Assembly (NCBI GenBank): GCA_035627615.1
Contig: DASPLL010000024.1
Span: 53,517-117,516 of the forward strand
Length of the DNA stretch: 64,000 nucleotides
Direction of reading: 5' to 3'
Origin: BRH-c25 sp035627615
GTDB taxonomy: Bacteria; Bacillota; Clostridia; Lutisporales; Lutisporaceae
Below the pieces are notes generated by a model. The model was given only the letters and a program-made list of their open reading frames with translations. It was not told the origin of the DNA and did not search any database. The translations under genes and the position numbers were made by a program. Shown here piece after piece: positions 1-8,472 of the stretch; positions within the stretch are counted from its first letter, which is position 1; each line of letters begins with the position of its first letter.

Positions 1-2536
1 CTATCTCACTAATATCTATTCTTGATCCATTAATGCTAACTGCAACCATTATATCAGTAATTTTTTTTATATTACCTTTTGATGCATTGAATATAGTATC
101 ATTAATCTCTTTATTATTACTTTCTGAATCAGATAATCCTGTAAAAATATCTACTTCATCTCTATTAATGTTTCTAATGTTTATTTTATGAACATCACCA
201 TTATTTGTGTCAATACTACTAGTAATTTCATTATTATTGTCAGTTACAACCACTGCGTGAAAACCATCTGGTATACTAGCTAACAGATCAATAATATCAG
301 TAGTATAATATGCTACTAAATCAAGTGAGTCTATTATTATAAATGCTTCAGTATACTCACGTTTAAATTTTTTCAAACTTTGAGATAAACAATCCTTATA
401 AAATTGATAATTATCTTGTGCCCATACCATATTATCCCAAATATTAGTTGATCTAATACCATTAAAGTATTCTTCATAAAGAGAATCCAACTCAATTTTA
501 TTAATCAACTTTTGGTTACATTGTTCAATTATTGATTTAATCATTTCGGGGATATTCTTTGAATATCTAAATGAATGTAGAAAAAAAAGTGTGCTAATAT
601 CTGTATCATATTTTTCTTTACTTATTCTTTTAATAGATGCAGCTAGTATAGAAGATTTTCCTGAATTTTTTTCACCTATAATAACAGTAACTTTATTATT
701 TAACATGCTGAATTCCAGTTCATTCATATATACATAACGTGGCTTATACACATTCAAAAGCTCTTCATACTCATTATTTATTGAATTTAGCATCAATTTT
801 GTATCTTCTGTTTCAATGCCCCTAATTATTGTTTCATCAGTAATTCTTTTAAAATCATATAGGTAAATATAAATTGGACACAAAAGGCAAATGAAAAATT
901 GACTTAGAACATCAAAAATACTCAATTTATTTATAAGATAATCATCTTTATTACTAATAATATCTAATGTTGTTTTTGTAGATTTGAGAATATTTATATA
1001 TTCATCTTCTTCTACTTCTATTTTATTTCTACTGTTAATCGAACTAATAAACAAATCTATAGTATCAATATTGCTTACAATTTTATCATTATTTCTAATA
1101 GATAATATATGATTCTTGCATATATTTAACCACCAATCTATCATTTCAAACAATCCGGCCACTTTATCTAAATTTAATTCTTGGTCTACTTTAATACTTT
1201 CAATGATTTCATTTAAATTAGTAATCTTATCGATATTACTTTTGTTCTCTTCTGTCGTATAAATCTTAAATAAAAATCTATCAAGAATAGAAAACAGCAA
1301 ATCTACATTATTCATAATTTCTGCACAAATTTTACTGCGTTTTGATATTTTATATAAATATTGTGTAATAACACTATCAGTATTATGAACAAATGAAATA
1401 CTTCTGCTAGTAGTGATTTTATATGTCTTTTTTGATAAAGAACTTTCTTTACCTATATTATCAGCTATATTGTGTCCCATATTAATATTATATTTAAATG
1501 CATCTTGTGCACCAATGTTCATACTATCAATAGATCGAAAAGCTTTTTTATTCTCAAATGTAAACACAGAACAACCCGAAGATTCCTTATTATCGCTAAT
1601 TTCAATGTTTGATTCATACTTTCTCTTTAGAGCATTATATATTCTATTATGTACAATAACCTTTCCCGGAAAACAATCAATAATGGAATATCCATTAATA
1701 TTCTTATGGTTTTCTTGCCAGATATTCTCAGAAGAATTTGTTGGTGCAATAGATATAAATAGATTTCCATAAATTGTTGATGTTGTCATGGTACTACCTG
1801 TATGAACATGCCCACATAAAAGAATATCATATTCACTCTGCAAATAACTTTCTACTGCTTTCTGTTCAAATTTCGCTAAAAAGTCTATCTGGTGGTGCAT
1901 TAATGCAATTCTATAATCACAATCCCTAATAATGTCGCTAGCATCAGTAATTTGTCTAAGCCCCAATAGTAATCGACCATTATCTTCATCACCATAACAT
2001 CTCCATGCTGTATTTAGCGCATTAATTCCTACCTTAGTATTACCTAAATCAAGTTTGTGTATCGACTGATACTTCGTAAGCGAAACATTACTATTACATC
2101 CGTTATAATAATTTGTTTCAAAATCTTTAAATGGCAATATTCTTTTTATTCCCTCATCTTTTAGTGAGTCAATATGCTCATTAACTTTATTTATATCCTT
2201 TAGGGTAGCATACATTCCATTATCACTTACTTCACTATCCTCATCTCTTTTTATATCATGATTTCCTGGAACAAATATAAACTTATTTTTATCTAAACAC
2301 AAATTAGTAATAACGGGTTTAATTATTTGCCTCTCAAAGCATTGAAAAGCTTCATTTATGCCCCCTGCAAAGCTTTTTCCACCTTTATCAATCAAATCTC
2401 CTGTAAAAAAAACTGCATCAATAACTGAGGACTCATTAAATTCTTTTAAATCTGTAATAAGTGCATTTACTAGTGTATCAATATCTTTTGCATGTTTTTT
2501 ATCCAAATGAAAGTCTGATAAATGAACAAAACGCAT
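1..2536 (-). CDS. Metallophosphoesterase / P-loop NTPase fusion protein, C-terminus beyond window (putative defence protein)
   Basis: I translated this frame codon by codon: it is open from ATG at 2536 to the left edge with no stop, at least 845 residues, and the C-terminus lies outside the window. Residues 1-250 carry a full calcineurin-like metallophosphoesterase site: SDFHLD (D8, H10), GDLID (46-50), GNHD (91-94), MHHQ (H214, H215) and GHVH (242-245). A helical linker with a hydrophobic stretch near 540-560 leads to a P-loop NTPase: Walker A GEKNSGKSS (621-629) and Walker B FIIIDSLDL (732-740), in the style of STAND/NACHT ATPases. The start has an AGAGGAGG ribosome site and a TTGAAA-N16-TATAAT promoter. 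Hand-counted lines are about 27-30% G+C, lower than the ribosomal genes, suggesting transfer. Defence function is inferred from architecture; a repair or nucleotide-signalling role is possible. Confidence 0.85.
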   Translation of the reverse strand, partial: MRFVHLSDFHLDKKHAKDIDTLVNALITDLKEFNESSVIDAVFFTGDLIDKGGKSFAGGINEAFQCFERQIIKPVITNLCLDKNKFIFVPGNHDIKRDEDSEVSDNGMYATLKDINKVNEHIDSLKDEGIKRILPFKDFETNYYNGCNSNVSLTKYQSIHKLDLGNTKVGINALNTAWRCYGDEDNGRLLLGLRQITDASDIIRDCDYRIALMHHQIDFLAKFEQKAVESYLQSEYDILLCGHVHTGSTMTTSTIYGNLFISIAPTNSSENIWQENHKNINGYSIIDCFPGKVIVHNRIYNALKRKYESNIEISDNKESSGCSVFTFENKKAFRSIDSMNIGAQDAFKYNINMGHNIADNIGKESSLSKKTYKITTSRSISFVHNTDSVITQYLYKISKRSKICAEIMNNVDLLFSILDRFLFKIYTTEENKSNIDKITNLNEIIESIKVDQELNLDKVAGLFEMIDWWLNICKNHILSIRNNDKIVSNIDTIDLFISSINSRNKIEVEEDEYINILKSTKTTLDIISNKDDYLINKLSIFDVLSQFFICLLCPIYIYLYDFKRITDETIIRGIETEDTKLMLNSINNEYEELLNVYKPRYVYMNELEFSMLNNKVTVIIGEKNSGKSSILAASIKRISKEKYDTDISTLFFLHSFRYSKNIPEMIKSIIEQCNQKLINKIELDSLYEEYFNGIRSTNIWDNMVWAQDNYQFYKDCLSQSLKKFKREYTEAFIIIDSLDLVAYYTTDIIDLLASIPDGFHAVVVTDNNNEITSSIDTNNGDVHKINIRNINRDEVDIFTGLSDSESNNKEINDTIFNASKGNIKKITDIMVAVSINGSRIDISEI

Positions 2537-2588
2537 AATAATCCTCCTCTAGTAAGTTCATATGAAATTGAAAGAAGTTTATAAGAAT

Positions 2589-2616
2589 ATTATACTATTT
2601 TGTAAATTTATTTCAA
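2589..2616 (-). promoter_or_regulatory. Promoter of the metallophosphoesterase-NTPase gene
   Basis: On the minus strand TTGAAA (2616-2611) and TATAAT (2594-2589) are separated by 16 bases, about 50 bases upstream of the ATG at 2536. The gene therefore does not depend on read-through from cwlD, which ends at 2696. Confidence 0.7.
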
Positions 2617-2695
2617 ATATTTCAAAAACTACATTGATAATACAAATTTTTCATCCTAATATTAGCATATATAAATATACCTATAGCTTGCATGT

Positions 2696-3439
2696 TTACT
2701 TTACTATACGCTCCTCATTTTCCATATACTTCACGATACCGACAAATATACTCCAGGCAACCTTCTCCTGATAGTGTTCGTCATCCAGCAGGCGTTCCTC
2801 TTCCTGGTTTGAGAGAAAGCCGCACTCTATAAGAGCTCCCGGCATATTGTTGTTTTTCAGCAGATATACGGTATCTGTGGGTTTTGCTTTTCTGGTGTTC
2901 CCTCTGTCCAATACTTTTATGGCTTCATTCTGGATATGCTCCGCCAGCTTCCTGGACTTGTCATCATTCCTCAGATAAAAGGTCTGAGCCCCGTAATACT
3001 GGGACTCCGGAAAGCTGTTCATATGTATGCTTATTAATAGGTCTGCACCACAGCTATTTATCAGTGTGTGCCGGTTTCTCAAATCCTCACTTTTTCTTGT
3101 CTCTCTTCCATTCCCACCCTCAGTATAAAGGCCCGAGTCATCCTCTCTTATCATAATGGCCGTACCCCCGCCCTGCTCTATGAGTCTTCTAAGCTTCAGA
3201 GCAATCCTGAGGTTAACCTCCTCTTCAGTCAATCCGCTGGCTCCGGATGCCCCGGGGTCCCTTCCACCATGTCCGGCGTCTATTACTACAACAGTGCTTC
3301 TTATAGGAATGGAAAAGACGGCTATAGTACTTTTACTTATGGATCCTATGCATATTATCAATACCAGCAGCCATACAAACTTGAACAAATATCTGGCAGC
3401 TTTTTTTCTATCAATTATGTAAAGCCTCACAAAAACCAC
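2696..3439 (-). CDS. cwlD: Germination-specific N-acetylmuramoyl-L-alanine amidase CwlD
   Basis: An Amidase_3 zinc hydrolase of 247 residues. An N-terminal membrane segment (about 19-38) places the catalytic domain outside the cytoplasm. The zinc and catalytic motifs are visible: DAGHGG (H57), a Glu in TEEEVN (around 73), SIHMNS (H139) and ALIECGFLSN (E205). In spore formers CwlD removes the stem peptide from muramic acid so that PdaA can make the muramic-delta-lactam of spore cortex, the mark read by germination lytic enzymes. Its presence implies a sporulating organism. It has the usual CwlD size and no sign of damage. It lies upstream of, and on the same strand as, the AT-rich fusion gene. 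Confidence 0.88.
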   Translation of the reverse strand: MVFVRLYIIDRKKAARYLFKFVWLLVLIICIGSISKSTIAVFSIPIRSTVVVIDAGHGGRDPGASGASGLTEEEVNLRIALKLRRLIEQGGGTAIMIREDDSGLYTEGGNGRETRKSEDLRNRHTLINSCGADLLISIHMNSFPESQYYGAQTFYLRNDDKSRKLAEHIQNEAIKVLDRGNTRKAKPTDTVYLLKNNNMPGALIECGFLSNQEEERLLDDEHYQEKVAWSIFVGIVKYMENEERIVK

Positions 3440-3594
3440 CTCCGGATACGCTGACTTAGCTGCATAAAATTACTGCTCTTTTTATGATATTCATCCGGCT
3501 TTTTATTAAGAACAGCACCAGGCTGGCACTAATGATTTAATTACAGTATAATTATATTATCCACTTTTTAGTATTATAAGAGAGAGGTGCTATT

Positions 3595-3921
3595 GTGAGT
3601 AACAGTAATAACGAATCCTGGAATAAGCAAAATCTGCGAGAGAGGTTTGGAGCTGTTCCGATCCATATAGCTATTGGTTTTCTGGTATGGATGCTTAAGA
3701 TCTTTAATAGTACTCTTGATAACAATGATAATGTAAGCTTGAATTTGAAATGGCTGCTGGAGGTTTCAAGCTTTTGTGCTACTTTCTATATAATTAATAT
3801 TATATACCGGTATTGTGAGGAGAAGAGTATAGGTGTATTCGGCAGAAGCTCCAGGATTATCGGGATCGTAATTAATATAGCTGTTTTTTTATTATTGAAT
3901 ATGTTTACAAGAATAGGATAA
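3595..3921 (+). CDS. Small membrane protein of unknown function
   Basis: 108 residues, not recognised. The start is GTG with AGAGAGGTG seven bases upstream. A polar N-terminus of about 20 residues is followed by three hydrophobic segments (about 22-37, 53-73 and 85-104), so it is probably an integral membrane protein. It is one of only two plus-strand genes in the window and lies 35 bases upstream of the M29 aminopeptidase gene, so the two may be co-transcribed. A TATAAT at 3547-3552 could be its -10 box, but the -35 box is poor. The hydrophobic pattern and clear ribosome site support a real gene. Confidence 0.6.
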   Translation: MSNSNNESWNKQNLRERFGAVPIHIAIGFLVWMLKIFNSTLDNNDNVSLNLKWLLEVSSFCATFYIINIIYRYCEEKSIGVFGRSSRIIGIVINIAVFLLLNMFTRIG

Positions 3922-3956
3922 TTATAATAATCTATAATAATTACGGAGGTTGTATT

Positions 3957-5060
3957 TTGGTAGACGAAAGACTCATCAAAATGGCAAAGGTACTGGTGAA
4001 TTACTCTCTTTCCGTTAAGGAAGGAGACAGTCTTCTTATTCAGGGACATGAGATCACAATACCTTTTATTAAGGAAGTTTATAAGGAGGCAATTATAAAG
4101 GGTGCGAATCCGGATGTTAGGGTGATTGTCGAGGAGCTTCAGGAGATGCTATTCAAATACGGAAGTGAAGAACAGATAAAATATGTCTCTCCTGTGATAC
4201 AATGCAGTACCGAAAAATATAATACAGCTTTAAGAATAGGCGGCAGCTTTCACAGCAAGCCTCTTATAAATATTGATTCTGCCAGAATAGGAAGCTACGA
4301 GGCTTCACGCAGGAAAACCGGCAGTTCTGAACAAAGAAGGACACTGGAAGGCAGCATGCGCTGGTGTATAACCCACTTTCCGACTGTTGCAGGCGCAATG
4401 GAAGCAAACATGTCCCTGTCCGAATATGAGGATTTTGTGTTCTCAGCGTGCTTTGCAGATAAGGAAGACCCTATAGCAGAGTGGATAAAGCTTAAGGAGG
4501 ATCAGCAGAGGATCGCTGATTTCCTGATGAAAAGGGATCATATCAGAATAGTTGCAAAGGATACGGACCTTTCTTTAAAGGTTGGCGGCCATGCCTGGAT
4601 TAACAGCTGCGGCACAACAAACCTGCCCGGCGGCGAAGTATTTACCGGCCCTGTGGAGGATTCCCTGAACGGCTGCATCCGCTATACATTTCCTGCCATA
4701 AAATCAGGGACCCAGGTGGAAGATGTGAGACTGACCTTTGAGAACGGCAGGGTAGTTAAGGCTTCCGCAAAGCAGGGTGAGGAATTCCTTAATACAATGA
4801 TAGCTACGGATAAAGGCTCCTGTTATGCCGGAGAGTTTGCCTTTGGTACGAACTATAGCATTGACCGCTTTACAAACAATATCCTCTTTGATGAAAAGAT
4901 AGGCGGAACCATACATATAGCCCTCGGGGCAGCATATCCCTCCACCGGCTCAAAAAATGAATCAGGACTTCATTGGGATATGTTGTGTGATATGAGAGAA
5001 GGCGGAGAAGTATACGCTGATGGTGAACTCATATATAAGAATGGGAATTTCATTTTTTAA
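3957..5060 (+). CDS. M29-family metallo-aminopeptidase (AmpS/AmpT type)
   Basis: 367 residues, about 40 shorter than the thermophilic AmpS/AmpT/PepS enzymes. The family removes N-terminal amino acids from peptides with a two-metal centre. The likely metal ligands are visible: GGE (E227), GEF (E293), IHIALG (H320) and HWD (H339, D341). The start is TTG, chosen because GGAGGT lies six bases upstream and the next residues (VDERLIKMAKVLVNYSL) are typical of the family. It probably works in cytoplasmic peptide turnover. The 3' end overlaps the convergent flavoprotein gene by 11 bases. Confidence 0.88.
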   Translation: MVDERLIKMAKVLVNYSLSVKEGDSLLIQGHEITIPFIKEVYKEAIIKGANPDVRVIVEELQEMLFKYGSEEQIKYVSPVIQCSTEKYNTALRIGGSFHSKPLINIDSARIGSYEASRRKTGSSEQRRTLEGSMRWCITHFPTVAGAMEANMSLSEYEDFVFSACFADKEDPIAEWIKLKEDQQRIADFLMKRDHIRIVAKDTDLSLKVGGHAWINSCGTTNLPGGEVFTGPVEDSLNGCIRYTFPAIKSGTQVEDVRLTFENGRVVKASAKQGEEFLNTMIATDKGSCYAGEFAFGTNYSIDRFTNNILFDEKIGGTIHIALGAAYPSTGSKNESGLHWDMLCDMREGGEVYADGELIYKNGNFIF

Positions 5061-5631
5061 GGTTTTCCCTCAGCCGGCGGCCTGCTTCAAAGGCTTTCAG
5101 CTGTACATACTTCCTGTCTTTTACATGTTCGGCGTCCACATCAGAAACAAGGAGGCTGCCGATAAGCTCTGTATTTATGCATTTATAGAACAGCTCAAAA
5201 ACCTTGACTGTACATCCAAAATAGCTTTTATCCTCCGGTTCTCCTGCAGTACATACGATGTAGCCGACTCTTTGTTTTCTGGATATTAGGTCGCTGTCGG
5301 ACTTGTACTTGCTGGCCCATACTGCCTGGCACCTGTCGATAAGCTTCTTCATATGGGAGGTAACTGTATAAAAATATACCGGTGATGATGCTATGATAAT
5401 ATCGGCTTTATCTATAGTCTGATACACCTCCTGCATATCATCCTTTATTACGCACTTCCCCAGCTTGTAACAGCCTTCACAAGCAGTACAGCTTTTTATA
5501 TCAGGTTCAGAGGCATATATCTTCCTGACACTGACATCATCCTTTCCTATTCCCTCAAGAACCTTATCAAGAAGGATATCGCTGTTCTGCCCCCGCCTAT
5601 GACTGCCGTAGATGGCTAATACGTTTATCAT
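5050..5631 (-). CDS. Flavodoxin-fold NAD(P)H-dependent FMN reductase / iron-sulfur flavoprotein-like
   Basis: 193 residues with the flavodoxin-like fold of the NADPH-dependent FMN reductase family. The N-terminal beta strand and phosphate loop read VLAIYGSHRRGQNS (4-17). A cysteine group C48-x2-C51-x2-C54-x5-C60 resembles the compact motif that binds a [4Fe-4S] cluster in archaeal and clostridial iron-sulfur flavoproteins. SSPVYFYTVTSHMKKLIDR is the usual helix after the FMN site. It probably shuttles electrons from ferredoxin or NAD(P)H to an unknown acceptor. It stands alone, converging on the aminopeptidase gene. Confidence 0.8.
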   Translation of the reverse strand: MINVLAIYGSHRRGQNSDILLDKVLEGIGKDDVSVRKIYASEPDIKSCTACEGCYKLGKCVIKDDMQEVYQTIDKADIIIASSPVYFYTVTSHMKKLIDRCQAVWASKYKSDSDLISRKQRVGYIVCTAGEPEDKSYFGCTVKVFELFYKCINTELIGSLLVSDVDAEHVKDRKYVQLKAFEAGRRLRENLKK

Positions 5632-5690
5632 ACTATTCGCTTATCCCTTCCGCATCAAAATAGTTACACTGTGAATCTATAATTCTTTTG

Positions 5691-5863
5691 CCACGTACCG
5701 CGTGCTTCGTGCCTCGTGCATTAAGTCGAGTCTTCGAAGCTTAAGCGGACGCCCATGGCCGCCCCTACAACTCTGAATTGCGCACTAGGTCATTATGCTC
5801 CAACGCCACTCCCCAATCCTCGCGACTAGAGACTAGCGACTAGCGTCTCGACCCCATAGCCAG
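5691..5863 (-). repeat. Composite intergenic repeat, copy 1 (downstream of the MazG-like gene)
   Basis: Short imperfect units of the CCTCGTGC type (5691-5720) precede the core TCTTCGAAGC (5731-5740). Then comes a GGACGCCCATGGCCGCCCC palindrome, and units of the GACTAGC type (5821-5850) end six bases from the stop codon of the gene at 5869. No coding potential was seen. Confidence 0.75.
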
Positions 5864-5868
5864 GCCCA

Positions 5869-6198
5869 TCAGCCTCTTATGTATCCCTTCCTGATCAGCT
5901 TCTCTATATGGCTTTTTACCTTTTCCTGAATATCTATCGAATAGCTTTCCTCCAGCACATACATCATGGAAATTGCTACCTGGGCAACATCCAGCAGTTC
6001 CTCTGCTATCCTGTCTATCGCCTGTTTCTCTTCCATCTTGCAGCTTTCCCCATTGAGTCCTCTGTATTTCCCGATAAGCTGTGCCAGCTCTCCTGCTTCC
6101 TCCATTAATTTCAAAGCCGTAGATTCTATATTGGGCTTAAGGTTGTTAAGCCTTGGTAAACTGATACTCTTAAACTCCGTACCTTCAAATTTATCCAT
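5869..6198 (-). CDS. MazG-like nucleotide pyrophosphohydrolase
   Basis: 109 residues of the all-alpha NTP pyrophosphohydrolase group, which hydrolyses (d)NTPs to (d)NMP and pyrophosphate, often as house-cleaning. The Mg-binding motifs are visible: EExxE at 33-37 (LMEEAGELAQL) and ExxD at 67-70 (AEELLDVAQ). It is a single-domain MazG-like protein, not the double-domain MazG of E. coli. An AGGATT-like ribosome site precedes the ATG. It lies between two copies of the composite repeat, with no operon partner visible. Substrate cannot be read from sequence. Confidence 0.82.
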   Translation of the reverse strand: MDKFEGTEFKSISLPRLNNLKPNIESTALKLMEEAGELAQLIGKYRGLNGESCKMEEKQAIDRIAEELLDVAQVAISMMYVLEESYSIDIQEKVKSHIEKLIRKGYIRG

Positions 6199-6243
6199 TG
6201 AGAATCCTCCAAAAAATAATATTTGTTATAAGATATTCCTATT

Positions 6244-6312
6244 GCGGAACGCATGCAATGCGTTCCCTACTCCTCGAAACCCCGAGACCTCGTAACCTCG
6301 CACCCCGCACCC
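6244..6312 (-). repeat. Composite intergenic repeat, copy 2
   Basis: A perfect inverted repeat, GGAACGCAT-GCA-ATGCGTTCC (6246-6266), is followed by CCTCGAAAC / CCTCGTAAC / CCTCGCACC units up to two bases from the stop codon of the PilZ gene. The GGAACGCAT palindrome recurs at 55139 and, less perfectly, at 7100. Confidence 0.75.
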
Positions 6313-6314
6313 GT

Positions 6315-6956
6315 TTATTTAAACACTTCCTCATAAAGCTCTTTTCTCTTCTTTTTCAACTGCTCTTTAAAGGTAAAAAGGGATATGGCTTTTATGTCCT
6401 CCACACTCATGTTGATAAATTCGCAGCCTATCAGATACCTCTTCTCATTCGGAATTTCACTGACTCTTCTTATCCGTACTATACATTCGATGAAGTAATT
6501 GATCTTGAGCTTGAAGCTGAAAACCATATCCTTAGGGAGACATAGATTGGTCTCTGCCAGAATTCCCCCTGCACTGATATTCTTTATTGTCCCTATAAAT
6601 GTCTTACCCGATTTTGCAACAGAAACGTTATTTATAAGCATAAGCCTGGCAACAAAACCTATTTCACAGTCTACCCTGTTGAAGCTTCTCTTCTCTATTG
6701 AACTCATATCATCCTCAACAGGTCTCTCTATCAGGACATTATTTCCATCTATAAATTCAACCCTGCTGTAAAACTCATATACATCCATATCATCAATTAT
6801 AATACATAATATATCCCAGCCTTCCTTCAACAGTCCGGCTGTTTTGACAGTAAGTGTAAGGGACCTGGGGGCCAGGAATTTGATATTCCCATACACTTCG
6901 ACTTCTGTAAATGGTGACAATATGACAACAAGCTGACCCAGTTTGAAATCCATCAC
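6315..6956 (-). CDS. PilZ-domain c-di-GMP receptor with YcgR-like N-domain
   Basis: 213 residues. The N-terminal half (about 1-85) resembles the YcgR/YpfB flagellar-brake N-domain. The C-terminal PilZ domain (about 88-200) has both c-di-GMP motifs: RSFNR at 90-94 (RxxxR) and NISAGG at 126-131 (D/NxSxxG). Such proteins change motility or surface behaviour when c-di-GMP rises. The window also carries a Tad pilus locus, but the target of this protein cannot be deduced. A TATAAT-like box lies at about 7015-7025 upstream. Confidence 0.85.
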   Translation of the reverse strand: MMDFKLGQLVVILSPFTEVEVYGNIKFLAPRSLTLTVKTAGLLKEGWDILCIIIDDMDVYEFYSRVEFIDGNNVLIERPVEDDMSSIEKRSFNRVDCEIGFVARLMLINNVSVAKSGKTFIGTIKNISAGGILAETNLCLPKDMVFSFKLKINYFIECIVRIRRVSEIPNEKRYLIGCEFINMSVEDIKAISLFTFKEQLKKKRKELYEEVFK

Positions 6957-7098
6957 TTGCTACCTCCCCTGGTTCGAAACAATCAATAATCAATAATATG
7001 TAAAAGCACTTGGTACTATTATATCAAATTATATTGCAAATCGACATTATTTTATTATGTTTTGTCGTTTTTAACCCATATATGGTTATTACTATCCC

Positions 7099-7186
7099 AG
7101 AGCGCATACAATGCGTTCCTGTACGGGCGATTCATGAATCACCCCTACCCCTCGTACCCCGTACCTCGAACCTCGCACCTGCGTTA
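7099..7186 (-). repeat. Composite intergenic repeat, copy 3
   Basis: It holds a diverged AGCGCATACAATGCGTTCC palindrome, then the GTACGGGCGATTCATGAATC element (inverted repeat around TTCATGAA), then CCTCGTACC-type units. It lies between rpsI and the PilZ gene, just beyond the rpsI terminator. Confidence 0.72.
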
Positions 7187-7191
7187 GCATA

Positions 7192-7219
7192 CAAAAAGAG
7201 AAGGCATAATACCTTCTCT
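7192..7219 (-). terminator. Rho-independent terminator of rplM-rpsI
   Basis: On the minus strand AGAGAAGG and CCTTCTCT form an 8-bp stem (7219-7212 with 7204-7197) followed by TTTTTG, 15 bases after the rpsI stop codon. Confidence 0.9.
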
Positions 7220-7233
7220 TGATTTCTGAAATT

Positions 7234-7629
7234 CTATCTCTTTGAGAACTGAGGAGCTCTTCTTGCTTTTTTAAGACCGTATTTCTTTCTTTCCTTCATT
7301 CTTGGATCTCTGGTAAGGAATCCGGCTTTCTTAAGCATAGGTCTAAGATCCTTATCAGCTTCCAATAATGCCCTGGAAATACCATGTCTTATAGCGCCTG
7401 CCTGACCTGTAAAACCGCCACCTACAACATTTACCAAAACATTAAATCTTGAAAGTGTTTCTGTAAGTACCAGGGGCTGCCTAACGATAAGCTTCAATGT
7501 TTCCAATCCAAAATAGTTATCTATCTCTCTATTATTAATTACAATCTTTCCATCCCCAGGAACCAGTCTAACTCTTGCTACGGAGTGTTTTCTTCTTCCT
7601 GTTCCAAAATACTGAACCTTCTTCGCCAC
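7234..7629 (-). CDS. rpsI: 30S ribosomal protein S9
   Basis: 131 residues, full length. The C-terminal tail ends in the invariant KKYGLKKARRAPQFSKR, whose basic tip reaches the P-site tRNA on the 30S subunit. The start is GTG with AAGGAGGA eight bases upstream. It follows rplM by 20 bases, the near-universal rplM-rpsI pair, and is followed by a clear terminator. Confidence 0.98.
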   Translation of the reverse strand: MAKKVQYFGTGRRKHSVARVRLVPGDGKIVINNREIDNYFGLETLKLIVRQPLVLTETLSRFNVLVNVVGGGFTGQAGAIRHGISRALLEADKDLRPMLKKAGFLTRDPRMKERKKYGLKKARRAPQFSKR

Positions 7630-7649
7630 AGTTACTTCCTCCTTTCAAC

Positions 7650-8084
7650 CTATATGTCCAGTTCAAGAGCTTCAGGCATCTGAGCTGCATTTTCATGTTC
7701 AGCACCCTTATATACTCTTAACTTTTTTAACATTTTTCTGCCCAAGCTGTTTTTAGGAAGCATGCCTTTTACTGCTTCATATACGGCCTTGTCAGACTGT
7801 TCAGCCATGAACTTTCTGTATGGAGTCTCCTTCATGCTGCCAGGACGGGTAGTAACTGTCCTGTGCATCTTCTGGTCAAGCTTCTTGCCAGTAAGGACAA
7901 CCTTGTCGCAATTAATAATTATTACATGGTCACCTGTATCAACGTGAGGTGTATATATCGGTTTGTTCTTACCTCTTAATATCTTTGCAACTTCGCTTGC
8001 AAGTCGTCCAAGAACCTTATCGGTTCCGTCAACTACATACCATTTTCTCTGCACTTCTTCTGCCTTTGGTATATAAGACTTCAT
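7650..8084 (-). CDS. rplM: 50S ribosomal protein L13
   Basis: 144 residues from the ATG at 8084, chosen because AAGGAG lies about nine bases upstream; an in-frame GTG at 8093 sits on top of that ribosome site. The family blocks KWYVVDGTDKVLGRLAS and GDHVIIINCDKV are present. L13 is an early assembly protein of the 50S subunit. It heads the rplM-rpsI operon behind a consensus promoter and a structured 200-base leader. Confidence 0.97.
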   Translation of the reverse strand: MKSYIPKAEEVQRKWYVVDGTDKVLGRLASEVAKILRGKNKPIYTPHVDTGDHVIIINCDKVVLTGKKLDQKMHRTVTTRPGSMKETPYRKFMAEQSDKAVYEAVKGMLPKNSLGRKMLKKLRVYKGAEHENAAQMPEALELDI

Positions 8085-8295
8085 TTTCTTCACTCCTTGT
8101 TAGATATTTAAAATTGTCTATATCCTTTTAATACTGATTCTACAGCAGTCTTTGTGTCCCACAATCACAAAGTCATGCCGCTCCTTCTGCTAAAAGGAGT
8201 ATACTATATATAATCCAACGTTCTGCATGTTGTCTATTTTATTAATATTAACATGCCGCAAGTGATTCGGGGCTAATGAATCACAATTCGCAACA
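8085..8295 (-). ncRNA. Structured 5' leader of rplM (L13 leader-like)
   Basis: The transcript from the promoter at 8302-8330 would carry about 200 untranslated bases with three hairpins: GCATGTT/AACATGC (8225-8256), CTCCTT/AAGGAG (8181-8199) and CTTTGTG/CACAAAG (8150-8172). Autogenous L13 leaders are known in Firmicutes; assigning this one to that family is inference from position and structure. The rest of the gap up to the truA end (8331-8470) holds a repeat copy and nothing else recognisable. Confidence 0.55.
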
Positions 8296-8301
8296 TATAA
8301 T

Positions 8302-8330
8302 ATTGTAATACATTGAACCACGTGTGTCAA
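8302..8330 (-). promoter_or_regulatory. Promoter of rplM-rpsI
   Basis: TTGACA (8330-8325), a 17-base spacer and TACAAT (8307-8302): a near-consensus vegetative promoter directed at rplM. Confidence 0.88.
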
Positions 8331-8409
8331 GGCTAATACACTTTATTTCTTTACTTTTACCAATTATCATTAAAAACTTTCATATATACTTATGACAACC
8401 ACCGGCGAG

Positions 8410-8472
8410 AGGCAATAGGTTCAGTCTGGCTTCGAAGTCCTGTCTCAACCCATTGCCAATTGCCCATTGCCT
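8410..8472 (-). repeat. Composite intergenic repeat, copy 4 (arms complementary)
   Basis: Left arm GGCAATAGGTT, core TGGCTTCGAAGTCC, right arm AACCCATTGCC repeated towards the truA stop codon, which it touches. The arms pair with one mismatch, making a hairpin with the core at its tip. Confidence 0.8.

Noticed and set aside
1413..1772. Plus-strand frame of 119 codons inside the left-edge gene
   Set aside because: The opposite strand carries an 845-codon frame with complete enzyme motifs; this one is its shadow.
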